From NCBI GenBank assembly GCA_003194525.1, contig NBIV01000033.1, forward strand, positions 124,001 to 188,000: a stretch of 64,000 nt of DNA, written 5' to 3'. A model generated the notes under the pieces. That model saw nothing but the letters and a program-made list of their open reading frames with translations. It was not told the origin of the DNA and ran no database searches. Shown here in pieces: positions 50,778 through 61,944 of this stretch (its first letter is position 1; each line of letters opens with the position of its first letter). This DNA comes from Gracilariopsis chorda. Taxonomy: Eukaryota > Rhodophyta > Florideophyceae > Gracilariales > Gracilariaceae. The translations under genes were made by a program, and so were the position numbers.

Positions 50778-51306
50778 TGTAGTGCAATAGACCTAAGGTC
50801 AGAACACTGGCAAGCTGGAGTGCTGAAGTGGTGGACGAAGGACCAGAGCACTACGGGCACGTGTCAAATTTATCCACGTAGGTTAGAGATAATTGTGATC
50901 TGAAGTGTGAACTCCGATGGACCTGGGGCTGCAGTACAGTGCACTGTAGAATAATGTAGTAATTGATTTAACTTATTAGTAGTAACTACCGGTGGTCTAA
51001 AGCGTCTCGCCGACTACATTAGTTGGCTCGAGTGCAGCCAGCCACTGAGGAGTATAGGCAAGCAGCACCTCCGTCCTCTAACCGCCTCCAAGCTTCCGGC
51101 GGACACATGATTCAAATCCATCGTTACGAGTAGTCCCGACCTGTAAGGACCTCACATAATTCCCGACCATTGCGCTTGCACGTCAAAAAGTCCCCAGGAC
51201 GCAACTAGACCCATTGAACGGTAACCTTAGTGGTTGGTACTCTGCCGCCGCTACCCGTAGTAGGTACTACTTCCCCACTTGGTCTTTAGACCAGTAATCT
51301 AGTACA
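50778..51306 (+). repeat. 5' LTR of gypsy element 1
   Basis: 529 bp, TGTAGTGCAATAG ... CTAGTACA. A possible primer-binding site beginning TGGTCCCCC starts three bases after it (51309). Confidence 0.85.
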
Positions 51307-51433
51307 TCTGGTCCCCCGACCTAGAACAGTACAAGGACAGTCGTTTGGAATCTTAAGACCGAAGGAAATCGAACAGTACTTCTACCATTGGACTACTTTT
51401 CGTCGTTTGTTACCTGAACGCAACTGTGAACTC

Positions 51434-53520
51434 ATGGATAACCAACCCCATAACTCTACAACAGACGCCAAACAAGGAACCCCAGCAGCCGCAGTGGCCG
51501 ATTTGGACACTCCTGCACGGGTATCCGCCCGAGGGGACAGTGCAAGTGACCACAGGAGCACGCGCAGCCGTTCCGGTGGACGTACGATTGACCCAGTAGA
51601 CAACCCCAAACGGCTCATTGGGGACTCGCCATTGGTCGCACGACTTTGCGAGAGGGTCGAACAGTTGGAACAGCGGGTCAACCAAAGAAATATTGCACTA
51701 CAGCCTCAGGACTCAGCCGCACTAGCCCTGAATGCCCAAATGGTGGACGAGGTAGCCACTCTCCCATGGCCGCAACTATGTTCTTGGTGTGAGTACCAAG
51801 TGGAGCAATTCCTGAGGGACCATTTGGATAGGGCACTTCGCGACCGCCTCTGCATGTTGGCTGAACGACTAACTCTTCAGGTCGTTCACTTGGATGTCCT
51901 AGTGGATTAAATCGCCACGACCATCCAGGGGGATGTCACACGCCAGGTAGGCCAACTTGGCAGCTCTTGAGCTTTTTCTCAAAGTATACCGTTGTTTTTC
52001 CATCGGTCAGACCGGCCCAGACCCCAGGGAGCAGCTACAGAATTAGCCCCTCGGCTGGGAAACCATCAGAAACGCCCACTGAACCATCCACCGCATGGGG
52101 TAGAGAGACCTCAGAGGCAGAGAGTCCGCGTGGAAGATGAGCCCATTGGTCAATACGGCATTTGGAATGCCTCGGAATACCATCGGGTCAGTGAAGAGCC
52201 TGTCCCGAGGGAGTATGGAAGTGCCGAAGACCAGAGGAAAAAGAAGAGAAACCGAAGGTCAAAGAGGTCGAGCCGTTGGAAGAGAAACCATTCGGACTCC
52301 AGTGATGACGACCATTCAGACTCCTCCAGCACCTCCGATACCGATGCGGATGAGGCAGACGTTCGGCGACTCAGACCATTGGCAACGACTAATGAGCTTT
52401 TCCAGAAGGTCTTGGACGTGAACATGTACCGCCTCTTGGATCGGTTCAAGCGGTACACATCATCGGTCACCGAGAATATTGCTAATTGGGCCAAGAGGAT
52501 GCAAGTGACCATCCAGGACAAGTTTTCTGGGAAGGATCCCATTCCAGTCCTCAGGTTCTTGAGTTCGTTCCAAATGGCCTGTGACCAGAACGGTATCAAT
52601 GGCGGAGCTGCAATGTATCTATTTCAGTTCTTTCTCAGTGTTCAAGCGAAAGACTATGTGGTTGCCAAGATATCTGGGTCGGCCAATCCTGTAGATGCCT
52701 GCGACAGGGAGCTCTAAAGAACCTAAACTGAGGTCTTTCATTGTTTATTGGAGACTTATGCTTCCGATCACCACATAATGCATGCCTATCAGGAAGTCTT
52801 TGGATACCATCAAGGTTCCAATGTGACCAAAACGGACTTTGCTGACCAACTTTGGACACGTGCACGCCGTTGCAGAAACCTTTTTTCTGAAGGTTGGCTG
52901 AAGCAATACTTTATTGCAGTTCTGTTACCAGGCATACGGACTCACGTCCGTAATCAATACACCGCCCATCCGGACCTTTCGCTATGTCAGCTGGTGAGGT
53001 TCACCGAAGGATACGGGAGGACCTATAGGAACCCCCTCCGTGCGGGTGATATGGATACCAGAGGACGCGCCAGACCTCTGGCGAAGGAAGGAAGGGCCCT
53101 TCTGGTCGAGTCGCAGACCGATACGACTCAGCCTTTTGACACTCTGAAACTGCAGACGCACTTGCAGTGAGCTTCTCTTCGACCCCATGTGGTGCACCAT
53201 CGGTTCTGGCCTCAGAGGCGACCACACCATCTGCTCCGGCTACTCCCAGATTTTCTCAAGTGACCCCGCGGAAGGATATTTTTACGAAGTCCAATCAGCC
53301 ATGTTTCATTTGCCTGTCCATGGCCCGTCTATGTCAATGCGTCCAATTTATGCCTGAGGATATCCTTAAGGCCTTCCTGGCCCGTAGAAAGGAGAACTAT
53401 CAGGTGCGCCGCGCGGAAAGCTATTACCGAAGGCCAATTAATCAGAGGACCACAGAGACTCCGGGGAGTTCAAAGTACGTAAAACCCCTTACGACCCCCG
53501 TGCAGTAACCTCAGGTCAAT
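51434..53520 (+). mobile_element. gag region of gypsy element 1
   Basis: Begins at an ATG at 51434 with a Ser/Arg/Pro-rich N-terminus, then an acidic Ser/Asp-rich stretch (near 52290-52360) and a capsid-like helical part (KFSGKDPIPVLRFLSSFQMA near 52530, later RQ-type helices to about 53150). Fossil coding. Confidence 0.7.
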
Positions 53521-53809
53521 ATGCTGGACGAGCCTGCCGATGCAGTCGAGCTCCCTGACCATCAGAACCATCCCGTGGCACTGAAGCCACAAGAAAACGA
53601 CCGGAAAGACGCATAGCGGCGTGCAGTTCCGCTAACACCAACTGCCTCAGTACGCCAGATCGGAAGGCCCGAAAGGAGGAGAAGAAGTTAGAACCGAAGG
53701 ACGGAGATTATCTGGACTCCAGTCACGCGTACGCCGTAGGCCAGTGGAAAGACCTTGAGCAAGCAGTATGTGTCCTATGGAAGGAGAATTATAAAGTACA
53801 CGAGACCCT

Positions 53810-56000
53810 TGGACTGCAAACGAACACCACGCAGGCTTTCACTGCCGTGTTGGACACGGGTGCAGGCCCAAACCTGGTACATCCTAAGGTCTTACCGTTC
53901 GGCTGGGAGAGGATGCTGCAGGAAAGGAAGACGCCAAGGGTGGCGGACGCGTCGCGCAGACCAATAGGTATCTCCGGGGTCATCCCACTTTTCATCCAAT
54001 TGGGACACCTGAAGGTCAGGACTTGGTTTCTTGTATGTCCAAACCTGGAGGCAGAGGGTATCTTAGGGACGAGTTTTCTTGATAGATATGTAAAAGCTAT
54101 CTATCCTGACCAAAAGAAAGTTGCATTCCATCGAGGACCTCCATTTTCCATTGTTGCAGCACGGCCCGGACCCGAATCCACCCCCTCAAGACCGAGGTTT
54201 CCCAAGCGGACGGTTTCCAATAAGGTAAGCTTGGCCAAGACGATAGTAATACAGCCGATGACCCAAGTGGCGGCCGCTGCAGTGTGCAAGTCCTCAGGTC
54301 TTACGTCTTTGCAGAATCATCCCAATTTGGTCACGAATCATTTATCGTTGATGGCCAAAGGAGTGATCAATGTTGCACATAGTAGTCCATTCGTGATCAG
54401 GATGAGCAATTTCCGCGGCAAACACACTAGGCTGCCCAAAGGTACGGTAGTTGGCATTACCCTACCTGCCCCGGTGGCCATAATGCAGGTTCAGCTCAGA
54501 AACCTGCCGTCGAGTAGCGAGCCATTGGCCAATTGGGAGAACGAAGTTAACCTCTGTGAGGATTTGGAGCCCAATAGGAAACAGGTCATTGACTTCCTGA
54601 AGCACTTTGCCGGAATGTGGAGTGGCGAACTGGGACAGATAGATGCGACGAAACACTGTATCGAACTCAAGGATGGAGCCAAGCCGCAGTACCAGCACCC
54701 TTATAGGACAGGCCTGAAAGGAAGGGAAATAGTGGCGAAAGAGATGGAGAAGATGCGGACTGTCGGAGTAATTGAATGTGCCCCACCCAATGAGTCCGAA
54801 TGGGCAAGCCCTTTTGTCCTTGTGGCCTAGAAAGATGGCACTCTACGGTTTTGCATTGATTTCCGGAAGCTCAATGCAGTGAACAAATGGGAAATTTATC
54901 CTATTCTGAGGATGGATGACTGTCTTGATTCCCTGGGGGAGGCGCAAGATTTTACCACGTTGGACGCAAATTGCGGCTACTGGCAAGTACCAATGGACGA
55001 CAAGGCTAAGGCCTTGACTACATTTACGACCCACGAGGCACTGTTCCGATTCAAGTACATGCCCTTCGGACTGATGAACGCACTGGCGACCTTCCAGAGG
55101 GCAATGGATATCATACTATCCTGGGTCAAATCGAAGTTTGCACTGGTCTACTTGGATGACATCATCATGTTTTCGAGGTCCGTTGGTGAACACTTTTCTC
55201 ATGTGAAGACTGTCGTAAGGTTACTACAGCAGGCCCGTATCACTCTAAAGCTGAGGTTTTTCTTCCAGCCCTCTGTACACTATCTTGGCCATGTGGTTTT
55301 TCCTAGTAAGCTCAAAGTGGCAAAAACTATTACAAAGACCATTACGGATGTGAAAACCCCGAGGAACCACACGGAACTGCAATCCGTTTTAGGTCTATGC
55401 AATGTGTACCGAAGGTTTGTCCCTGGGTTCACGAAGATTGCTTCTCCGCTGAACGAGATGCTCAAGAAAAGGACCCCTTCGGAATTTGATGACCTAATGG
55501 ACGAGCAGTTCGAAGCCTACCAGAGCCTCAAGGACCATTCGCTAAACTTCATAATTTTGGTCTTGCCCAGGGCAAACAAACTGTACATACTCGATACTGA
55601 TGCCCCGGCGACCCACGTTGGATGCGCACTCCTCCAAGAGCAGGATTCTCCGAAGGACTATCGATCGATTGGATACTGGAGCCGTTCGTTAACGAAGACC
55701 AGAAGGGACTACAGCAAGTCCGAATGAGAATGTTTCGCTATTGTCTGGTCAGTTTTACACCTGCGGCCTTACCTGGACGATACTCAGTTTACCACTAGGA
55801 CAGACCACAATGCCCTCCAATGGCTTTTGAATATGAGCGATGCGTCATCCCTTTTGGCCCGCTGGAGACTCCAGTTGGCCAAATTTAATTACGACGTTAC
55901 CTATAGGCCTGGCTTAAAGCACCAAGCCGCCGATGCATTATCTCGTATCCTGACCGACGGCACGGATCAAACCCGATTGGACGATCAGATTCCCACCATA
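53810..56000 (+). mobile_element. Protease, reverse transcriptase and RNase H of gypsy element 1
   Basis: Aspartic protease signature DTGAGPNLV near 53855; reverse transcriptase from about 54640 with LDANCGYWQVPMDD, FKYMPFGLMNALATFQRAMD and LVYLDDIIMFS; RNase H from about 55560 with the DTDAPATHVGCALLQ and ADALSR blocks. Typical Ty3/gypsy order. Fossil coding with several breaks. Confidence 0.85.
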
Positions 56001-56089
56001 TAAGATGGTCAATAGGATGCAGACGATGATCCGGAAATGGGTTACTTGTTAGGAGAAGTTACCACTAGCCAAGGGAATTAGGCAGAACC

Positions 56090-57480
56090 TAAGGTCATGT
56101 TATGCACTATTGACTGGGAAGACCCATCCTTGAAAGTCCACGTGGCCGAAGCGGAAATAGGAGACCTCACCCTCATTTCCCTCGAGGAGTTCCTTGTGGC
56201 CCAGAAGGGTGATGAACAGTGTGTACAGTGGGCTAATGAAGTCGGGTCCCTTTGGTCTTTGTTTGATTATGACCGTCGTGGAGTATTGCGCCGCCGCTCT
56301 CCACTTGACGGGGCAATACAGCGCGTTGTTCCAAAGGCCCCTCAGGCAAGGCTTCTATATCTGGCTCATTACCCTCGGTTGTCTGGCCACCAATGCGGGA
56401 TGAGAATGTATCAGACCTTAAGAAGATTCTTCTATTGGCCCCTCATGGCCAAAGACATAATGGAGACCGCATAGAGATGCGCAGCATGCGCTAAAACCCG
56501 GGGGACACGAGCGCTGCACCATGGGAAGCCTAAGTTATTCTCCGCGGCGGGACCTTTGGAATTCTTTGCTATGGACATCCTAGGACCTTTCCCTAATTCG
56601 ACCCATGGGCACTCCTTCATCTTGGTTATTACTGACTGGTTTTCCAAGATGAGGCGTGCTATTCCCCTAAGGTTCACCATAGCAAGTGTTGTTGCCATGG
56701 TGTTTCTGGTTCTTTTGATGTACCCCTATGGTCTGCCTTTATATCTGTTGACCGACAACGGCCCACAATTTGTCTCAAAGTTCTTCGAACATGTGAGCTC
56801 GGCCTTAGGTCTGAAACACCTCCTGACCACCGCCTACCATCCGCCGACCAATGGAAAAGCTGAGCCTTATAATAGGACGCTGGCCTCTAGGTTGAGCCAC
56901 TATGTGGCTGAGCACAAGTTGGACTGGAATGATTACGTCTAACGTTTGGTCTATGCCCACAATAACCAAGTCCATTGTCCACGGGTACGGTACCCTTTGA
57001 ACTTACCCTGTTCCGGGCACCTCCGCCCTACATGGTCGACCTACAGGATACAGGCATCCCTCAGGACGTTACTGGCGAAATGACACCAGCTCAGGTCAAA
57101 AGGTATTGCGTAAGCGAATCGATTCTATCCTGAAGGCCGCCCAGACCCATTTGGACAAAGCACAGAAGCGCTACAAAGCGGACTTTGATAAAGCCATCTG
57201 GTTTGTACCATAGTGTTTCTCCGGAGACTATGTCCATTTGGACCTGCCACCCAAAGAAAAACACGAGCCCGAGAACATTGCAGCCAAGTTGGTACCTCGT
57301 TCCACCGGAACATATATGGTAATCAAGTCCACTAGCCATACGGTTACAATAGACTAAGACGGCCTTCAGGATATTGTGTCGACGGACCGCGTGTCCATGG
57401 CGACTAGCCCGTCTGTCGGCCCAATGCACCAACCTACCGGAAGTGCGAGCGTAGCACAGGCCGTTGCGCGCACATCCCCA
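56090..57480 (+). mobile_element. Integrase of gypsy element 1
   Basis: HHCC-type zinc region (HYPRLSGHQCGMRMYQTLRR near 56370, then CAAC), catalytic core (AMDILGPFPNSTHGHSFILV near 56570, LLTDNGPQFVSKFF near 56750, PTNGKAEPYNRTL near 56850) and a C-terminal region with a GPY-like stretch to about 57400. Fossil coding. Confidence 0.85.
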
Positions 57481-59267
57481 CGCGTTCTGACCTAGCCACC
57501 TCCCGCCCCACCCTCACCAAGTACTACAGTGGTCGACGCGCCCCCCTCCAGGCTTTCATTACCATCTGGACCGCCGACCTCGGCGGTGCCGCCGGTTTCA
57601 CGTGCCATTACAGACGGCCCTCTTGGTTCTCAGGTCAATAAAGCGGGTCCACAGGGTGCCGTTGCTGAAGACTCGGCGCAACATGCCGCGCTCCGAGGAA
57701 CAGACCATGGATACAGCGGCCGCAAAATCGATTCGTCAGAAGACGACTATGGAGCCTTCCGGGACATGTATTTACCAGAGGAGAACCGCTGCGAATAAGT
57801 CGTAGACCGCATTGCCTCCACTGGACTTGACAAAAAAGGTAAGGTGCTCCACAAAGTCCGCTGATATAGCTATGGCCCTGAGGAAGACCACCAGATACCG
57901 CCTGAAAATATCCCGGCGAATTTTATTAATCGCTACTGGACGAAAATGGGCTACACAAAGCGCGATCTCCGAAAAGGGCGTATCCTTGACCACACATTCA
58001 CTGCTAAGGCGTCCCAAAACGACGCTGGCCGATAGGAACCCGCTCGTCTCACGGTGCATCGGCAACCCGCCTCTTGGCCACGCCGCCCACTCTGTCTTCC
58101 TCGACAGGCCCGCAAGGAGAACAGTGGCAACGCCAACTTTGAACCCATGGAACCGGCCTTAGAAAAGCATACCCGAAGGGTCTGTGAAGTGCAAATCGCA
58201 CTTTGAGACCCAAGGTGTAACTCTACTAAAAGCCATCCATGGGAAACTAACCGTTTTCCAGGGCCAAAAGCGTCAAAGTTCACGATAGCCTACCCGGGAA
58301 TGCCCGCTGATGTCGATACAACAAGATACCCGCGTGTTGTACCGTGCGAGAATCACACCCCCTGGCCTCAGGACCGCCTGTATCAACGGCAAACCATTAA
58401 TCTCGGAGACCGGCCCAGGGCCGCCCAGCGGACATTCTCGCTAAACCCATGGGGCCATCCGGAATGCCCACGTGGTATCAAACAGCGGACTGTGCAATGG
58501 CATATCGTGGCGGTGCCCCATTGGTCTACTATTGGCACACGGAGCGTGCCCTTAAGGAGGGGTGGGAAATTATGGCCACAAGATTATTTTGAAGTCGCCA
58601 AAAACCACCTCTTACCAATAGGACTGCCCGCATGCCACGGCGTGTCCTCGAACTGCCTCCCACGGCACCGCCTTCACCGTCTTTCTCAGGCCGAACTATG
58701 GCCAAAACGAAACCGCAGCGACTTCAGACCCCCTTAATTGAACTTCAAAGAAAGGTCCCAAGGGTTCTGGGGGGTGCGAATGATGGCCAAAGGTGTACGT
58801 TTTGACCTCAAAAAAACACGGACCATGGGACTTGAGTAAGGACCCAGGGCCTGAAGGTTAAAACTAACCAGAACGGGCGCAAGGAACCCACCCTATGCCC
58901 CCACGAGGAATGGAGTCCCAGAGGATGTGAGGCGCGTAAATAATGCCTGAAGGCCTAACAGCTGACCTTACAAACGTAGAAAACTAGGTCTACATTAGAG
59001 AAGGGGGGCCTGAAGGACGAATATAAACGCAGACATCCCGATGTAGGACCTATGTGGACAGTATTGAATACTCAAGGCTTTACTTAGTATGCCAGCGACC
59101 AGGTAAGCCGAGGGAACAGCAGAAGAACCGACGCCCGCGCGCTTGCTAGCTGGGCTATGGCCCGACGCGGACTAGTGAGCCAGAGAATGGTCTGTGTCCG
59201 TCAGGTTCAGACCGAATCGGCTATCCAAGTCGGCCGCCACCGAAGTTGAAAGAACTTTAGAGTTCTC
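57481..59267. other. Element 1 interior between integrase and antisense frames
   Basis: 1.8 kb, Pro-rich near 57500-57620 on the plus strand, otherwise without recognisable domains. May contain the remainder of the pol C-terminus and untranslated sequence. Confidence 0.4.
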
Positions 59268-59900
59268 CTACAGAATGGTCGCCAATGCCTCCTTCACCTC
59301 TCGGTTCCTCCCCACCAGGGACTCGTACCGAGACGCCTTACGAACCCACGACTGCACCGCATGCAGCACCTCGACGACCCCAATGGGCTCGGTTACGCCT
59401 GCCGAACGGCAAACCCCGGTGAGCTCCTCATAGGCTCGAGTTACAGCCAAAGGTATCGCAGGCCGCGGATGCAGCGCTGGCGCAACGACCGAAGGGGCAG
59501 CGACGGTGACTGCCAAAGACCCGCCGGGACTAGTAACTGTGGTTGTTGGACCAATGGACGTCTCGGCATGCTCGAACACAGGCTGCTCTGAAGGTGGCAC
59601 CCAAGAGGAAGGAGGGACAGGCATGGTTGGCGGACCTTCGGAAGGAGGTTGCAAGCCAGCGGCATCAAACCCAATGGCCTGCTGATAATAGTCCAGGATG
59701 GTCCGACGCGGTACGTCGACTGGGGTATCCAATAAGGGCTTCACGTCGTAGGCCTTCCCATCCTTGCGACCAAAAGGATGCTCCAGAATCGGCCAGAACT
59801 CGTCTGCGTCGTAGTCGTACCACAGGTATCCAGGGGTCTTCGCCCAATCGACCTGCAGGACATAATCTAAAAGCTCCTCCGTGTGCTCCGCGCTATACAA
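59268..59900 (-). mobile_element. Antisense accessory frame B of gypsy element 1
   Basis: About 210 codons on the strand opposite to gag-pol. Conserved block LLDYVLQVDWAKTPGYLWYD plus YDADEF matches B of element 2. The rest is longer than in element 2: a Pro-rich linker (PPSEGPPTMPVPPSSWVPP) and a helical C-terminus (VLHAVQSWVRKASRYESLVG). No ATG at its start; an AG lies about 20 bases before, in line with a downstream exon (inference). Confidence 0.5.
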
Positions 59901-60005
59901 CGTCCCTCGGACTATTTTCTACAATCCTAGCTTGTGAATGAACGCGATGAGGTGGGGAGGCAGGGGCATCAATCGGCCTTCAGGACTCGGAATGATTTCG
60001 TCATT

Positions 60006-61163
60006 CTAAATAAGTTGGTCGGCCTCACGGACATTCGCATGCACACCGTTACGAGCAGTATCCAAAAAGGCATTGAGGTAGAATACCGCACATTCTGCAA
60101 AGAAGACCTGCCAGGTAAGCCAGGGGAGCCGCTGATGGAAATCTCCTCGGAGTTGGGTGGTGTGATAAGCCACAATGGACGGAGTGGGGACCATGAGGAG
60201 ATTAGATACATGCAAAAGCGACGCCTCAGGGCTCGCAGCGACCACAGGAACTGTAAGATATACGTTGGACCTACAAGACGGCGGCATGTCGGGGTATTTG
60301 AACTGATGACAGCAGAAAAAGTACTTCAAATTCATCCGGATACGGCCGTCGGGTTCGATCATGTCATTTCAATAGGACCTGTTGGTAATCCAGTACAGCT
60401 GATCATAAGGCAGCTTGTAGCACATCAGCCCCAGGAAGTTGTGGTCGCCAGGCGGGAAGGAAGACCGGGGGTAACCTTGTAAGAGATGTAGGTCCGCGAG
60501 CAGCTGGTTAACTCTCCATTGGTATTCTTTTTCTTCGTCGCATCGGACGAATGCCATGTTCGGGAGGACCACTGTACGGCAACGCGCCACCGCTCAGACG
60601 TCCGCAGGGAGATGTAGCCAACTGTTACACAAAGAGGTCTCTCGCGCTTTCTTCTTCTCACGGATATAAATCGGAACTGCTGCGAATGTACGGGCGTCCA
60701 GATATTCGTCCTCGTATCGGATAAATTCCTCGACGTAACTGGGCAAATGGGTACTCCTTACGCCCATCGGATTACACCCCAAGGTATGGTCATACGTCTC
60801 CGCAGGATGGGCGTACGTGCTGCTGGCGGGGACTAAAGCTATTGGGGAGGATTCAACAGTGACGGCCAACCACGGGATGCGTTCACCGTCTTCAAACGGT
60901 GGGCGAGGGCCACAAGGGGTTAAATACGAATGTGTTGCAAATGACATGCCGAGTGGAGTAACCGCAAAACAGAATGGAAAAGGGTCGTAGTGGGAGGTTT
61001 CTGGGTGCACTATAACGTGGATACCAGCGGTTTCCGCGCGCAATCGCCGTGGTGGTAGAAGGGACAACCCGCAAGAAGCGGAGCGAACGAAGTGGTTGCG
61101 AACGCGCTTTAGCGACACCCCAGTCGTAAACTTGGGCCCACAATGGAGCCACAAATGATGCAC
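60006..61163 (-). mobile_element. Antisense accessory frame A of gypsy element 1, degraded
   Basis: Spread over more than one frame, with blocks colinear with A of element 2: LPSYVEEFI followed by LDARTFAAVPI (near 60715), FVRCDEEKEYQWRV (near 60550), FPPGDHNFLGLM with LPYDQLYW (near 60430), VYLTVPV and VPTPSIVAYH (near 60270-60180). It begins about 250 bases from the 3' LTR. Broken, about two or three times. Confidence 0.6.
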
Positions 61164-61419
61164 CTATCCCCGTGGCCACTGGAATTCGATACAAAAAAGG
61201 AACGCAAGCACGACCAATGGGCGATCCATGTTGCTTCCCAGCCCTTACGAAGGCTTACTAGGGGGGTGCTCAATTAGTCAATCGACCATTTGGATTGCGA
61301 TCAGCGCTAGTGCAGCTATCGCTGCCAACCGTTAAACTGTAGTACACGGAAATGGGCGTCAAAGAAGAGGGGGCCGACGGTGAATTCTGCCGAGGCCGCA
61401 GAGACTAAGGAGAAGAGTA

Positions 61420-61944
61420 TGTAGTACAATAGCCTTGAGGTCAGATGGCTGGCAAGCTGGAGTGCCGAAGTGGTGGACAAAGGACCAGAGCACTACTGGC
61501 ACTTGTCAATATTAGCCGCGTGGGTCAAAGATAATTGTGATCTGAAGTGTGACCTCCGGTGGACCTGGCACTGCAGTACAGTGCACTTTAGAATAATGTA
61601 ATATTCTATTTAATTTTTTAGTAGCAGTTACCGGTGGTCTAGAGCATCTCGCCGACTATACTAGATGACTCGAGTGCAGCTGGCTACTGAGGAGTATAGG
61701 CAAGCACTATCTCCGTCCTCTAGTCGCCCCCAGCCTTCCAGCCGACACAGGCTTCTTAGCCACCGTTACGAGTGCGCCCAACCTGTAGGGACCTCAGAGA
61801 ACGCCCGCCCATACTGCACGTCAGAAAGTGCCCATGACACAACTAGACCCATTGAACTGTCACAGTAGTGGCTGGTACTCTGCCGCCGCTATCCCTAGTA
61901 GGTACTACTTCCCCACTTGTCCTTTAGACTAGTATTCTACTGCA
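61420..61944 (+). repeat. 3' LTR of gypsy element 1
   Basis: 525 bp, TGTAGTACAATAG ... CTACTGCA, preceded by a purine-rich tract (61402-61418). Same orientation as 50778-51306. Confidence 0.85.

Larger units (their letters stand above)
50778..61944 (+). mobile_element. Ty3/gypsy element 1, 11.2 kb, with both LTRs
   Basis: Two similar LTRs (50778-51306 and 61420-61944) in the same orientation flank gag, protease, reverse transcriptase, RNase H and integrase in gypsy order. The element is bounded by the exact duplication CTTCT (50773-50777 and 61945-61949). Between integrase and 3' LTR is a 3.5-kb region holding antisense frames B and A. By eye the LTRs are clearly diverged (perhaps 10-20 percent, an estimate, not a count), so the insertion is not recent. 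Broken in many places (about ten or more). Confidence 0.9.

Noticed and set aside
58300-58737. 145-codon plus-strand frame in element 1 between integrase and antisense B
   Set aside because: Composition follows a local GGCC-rich bias and no counterpart exists in element 2.
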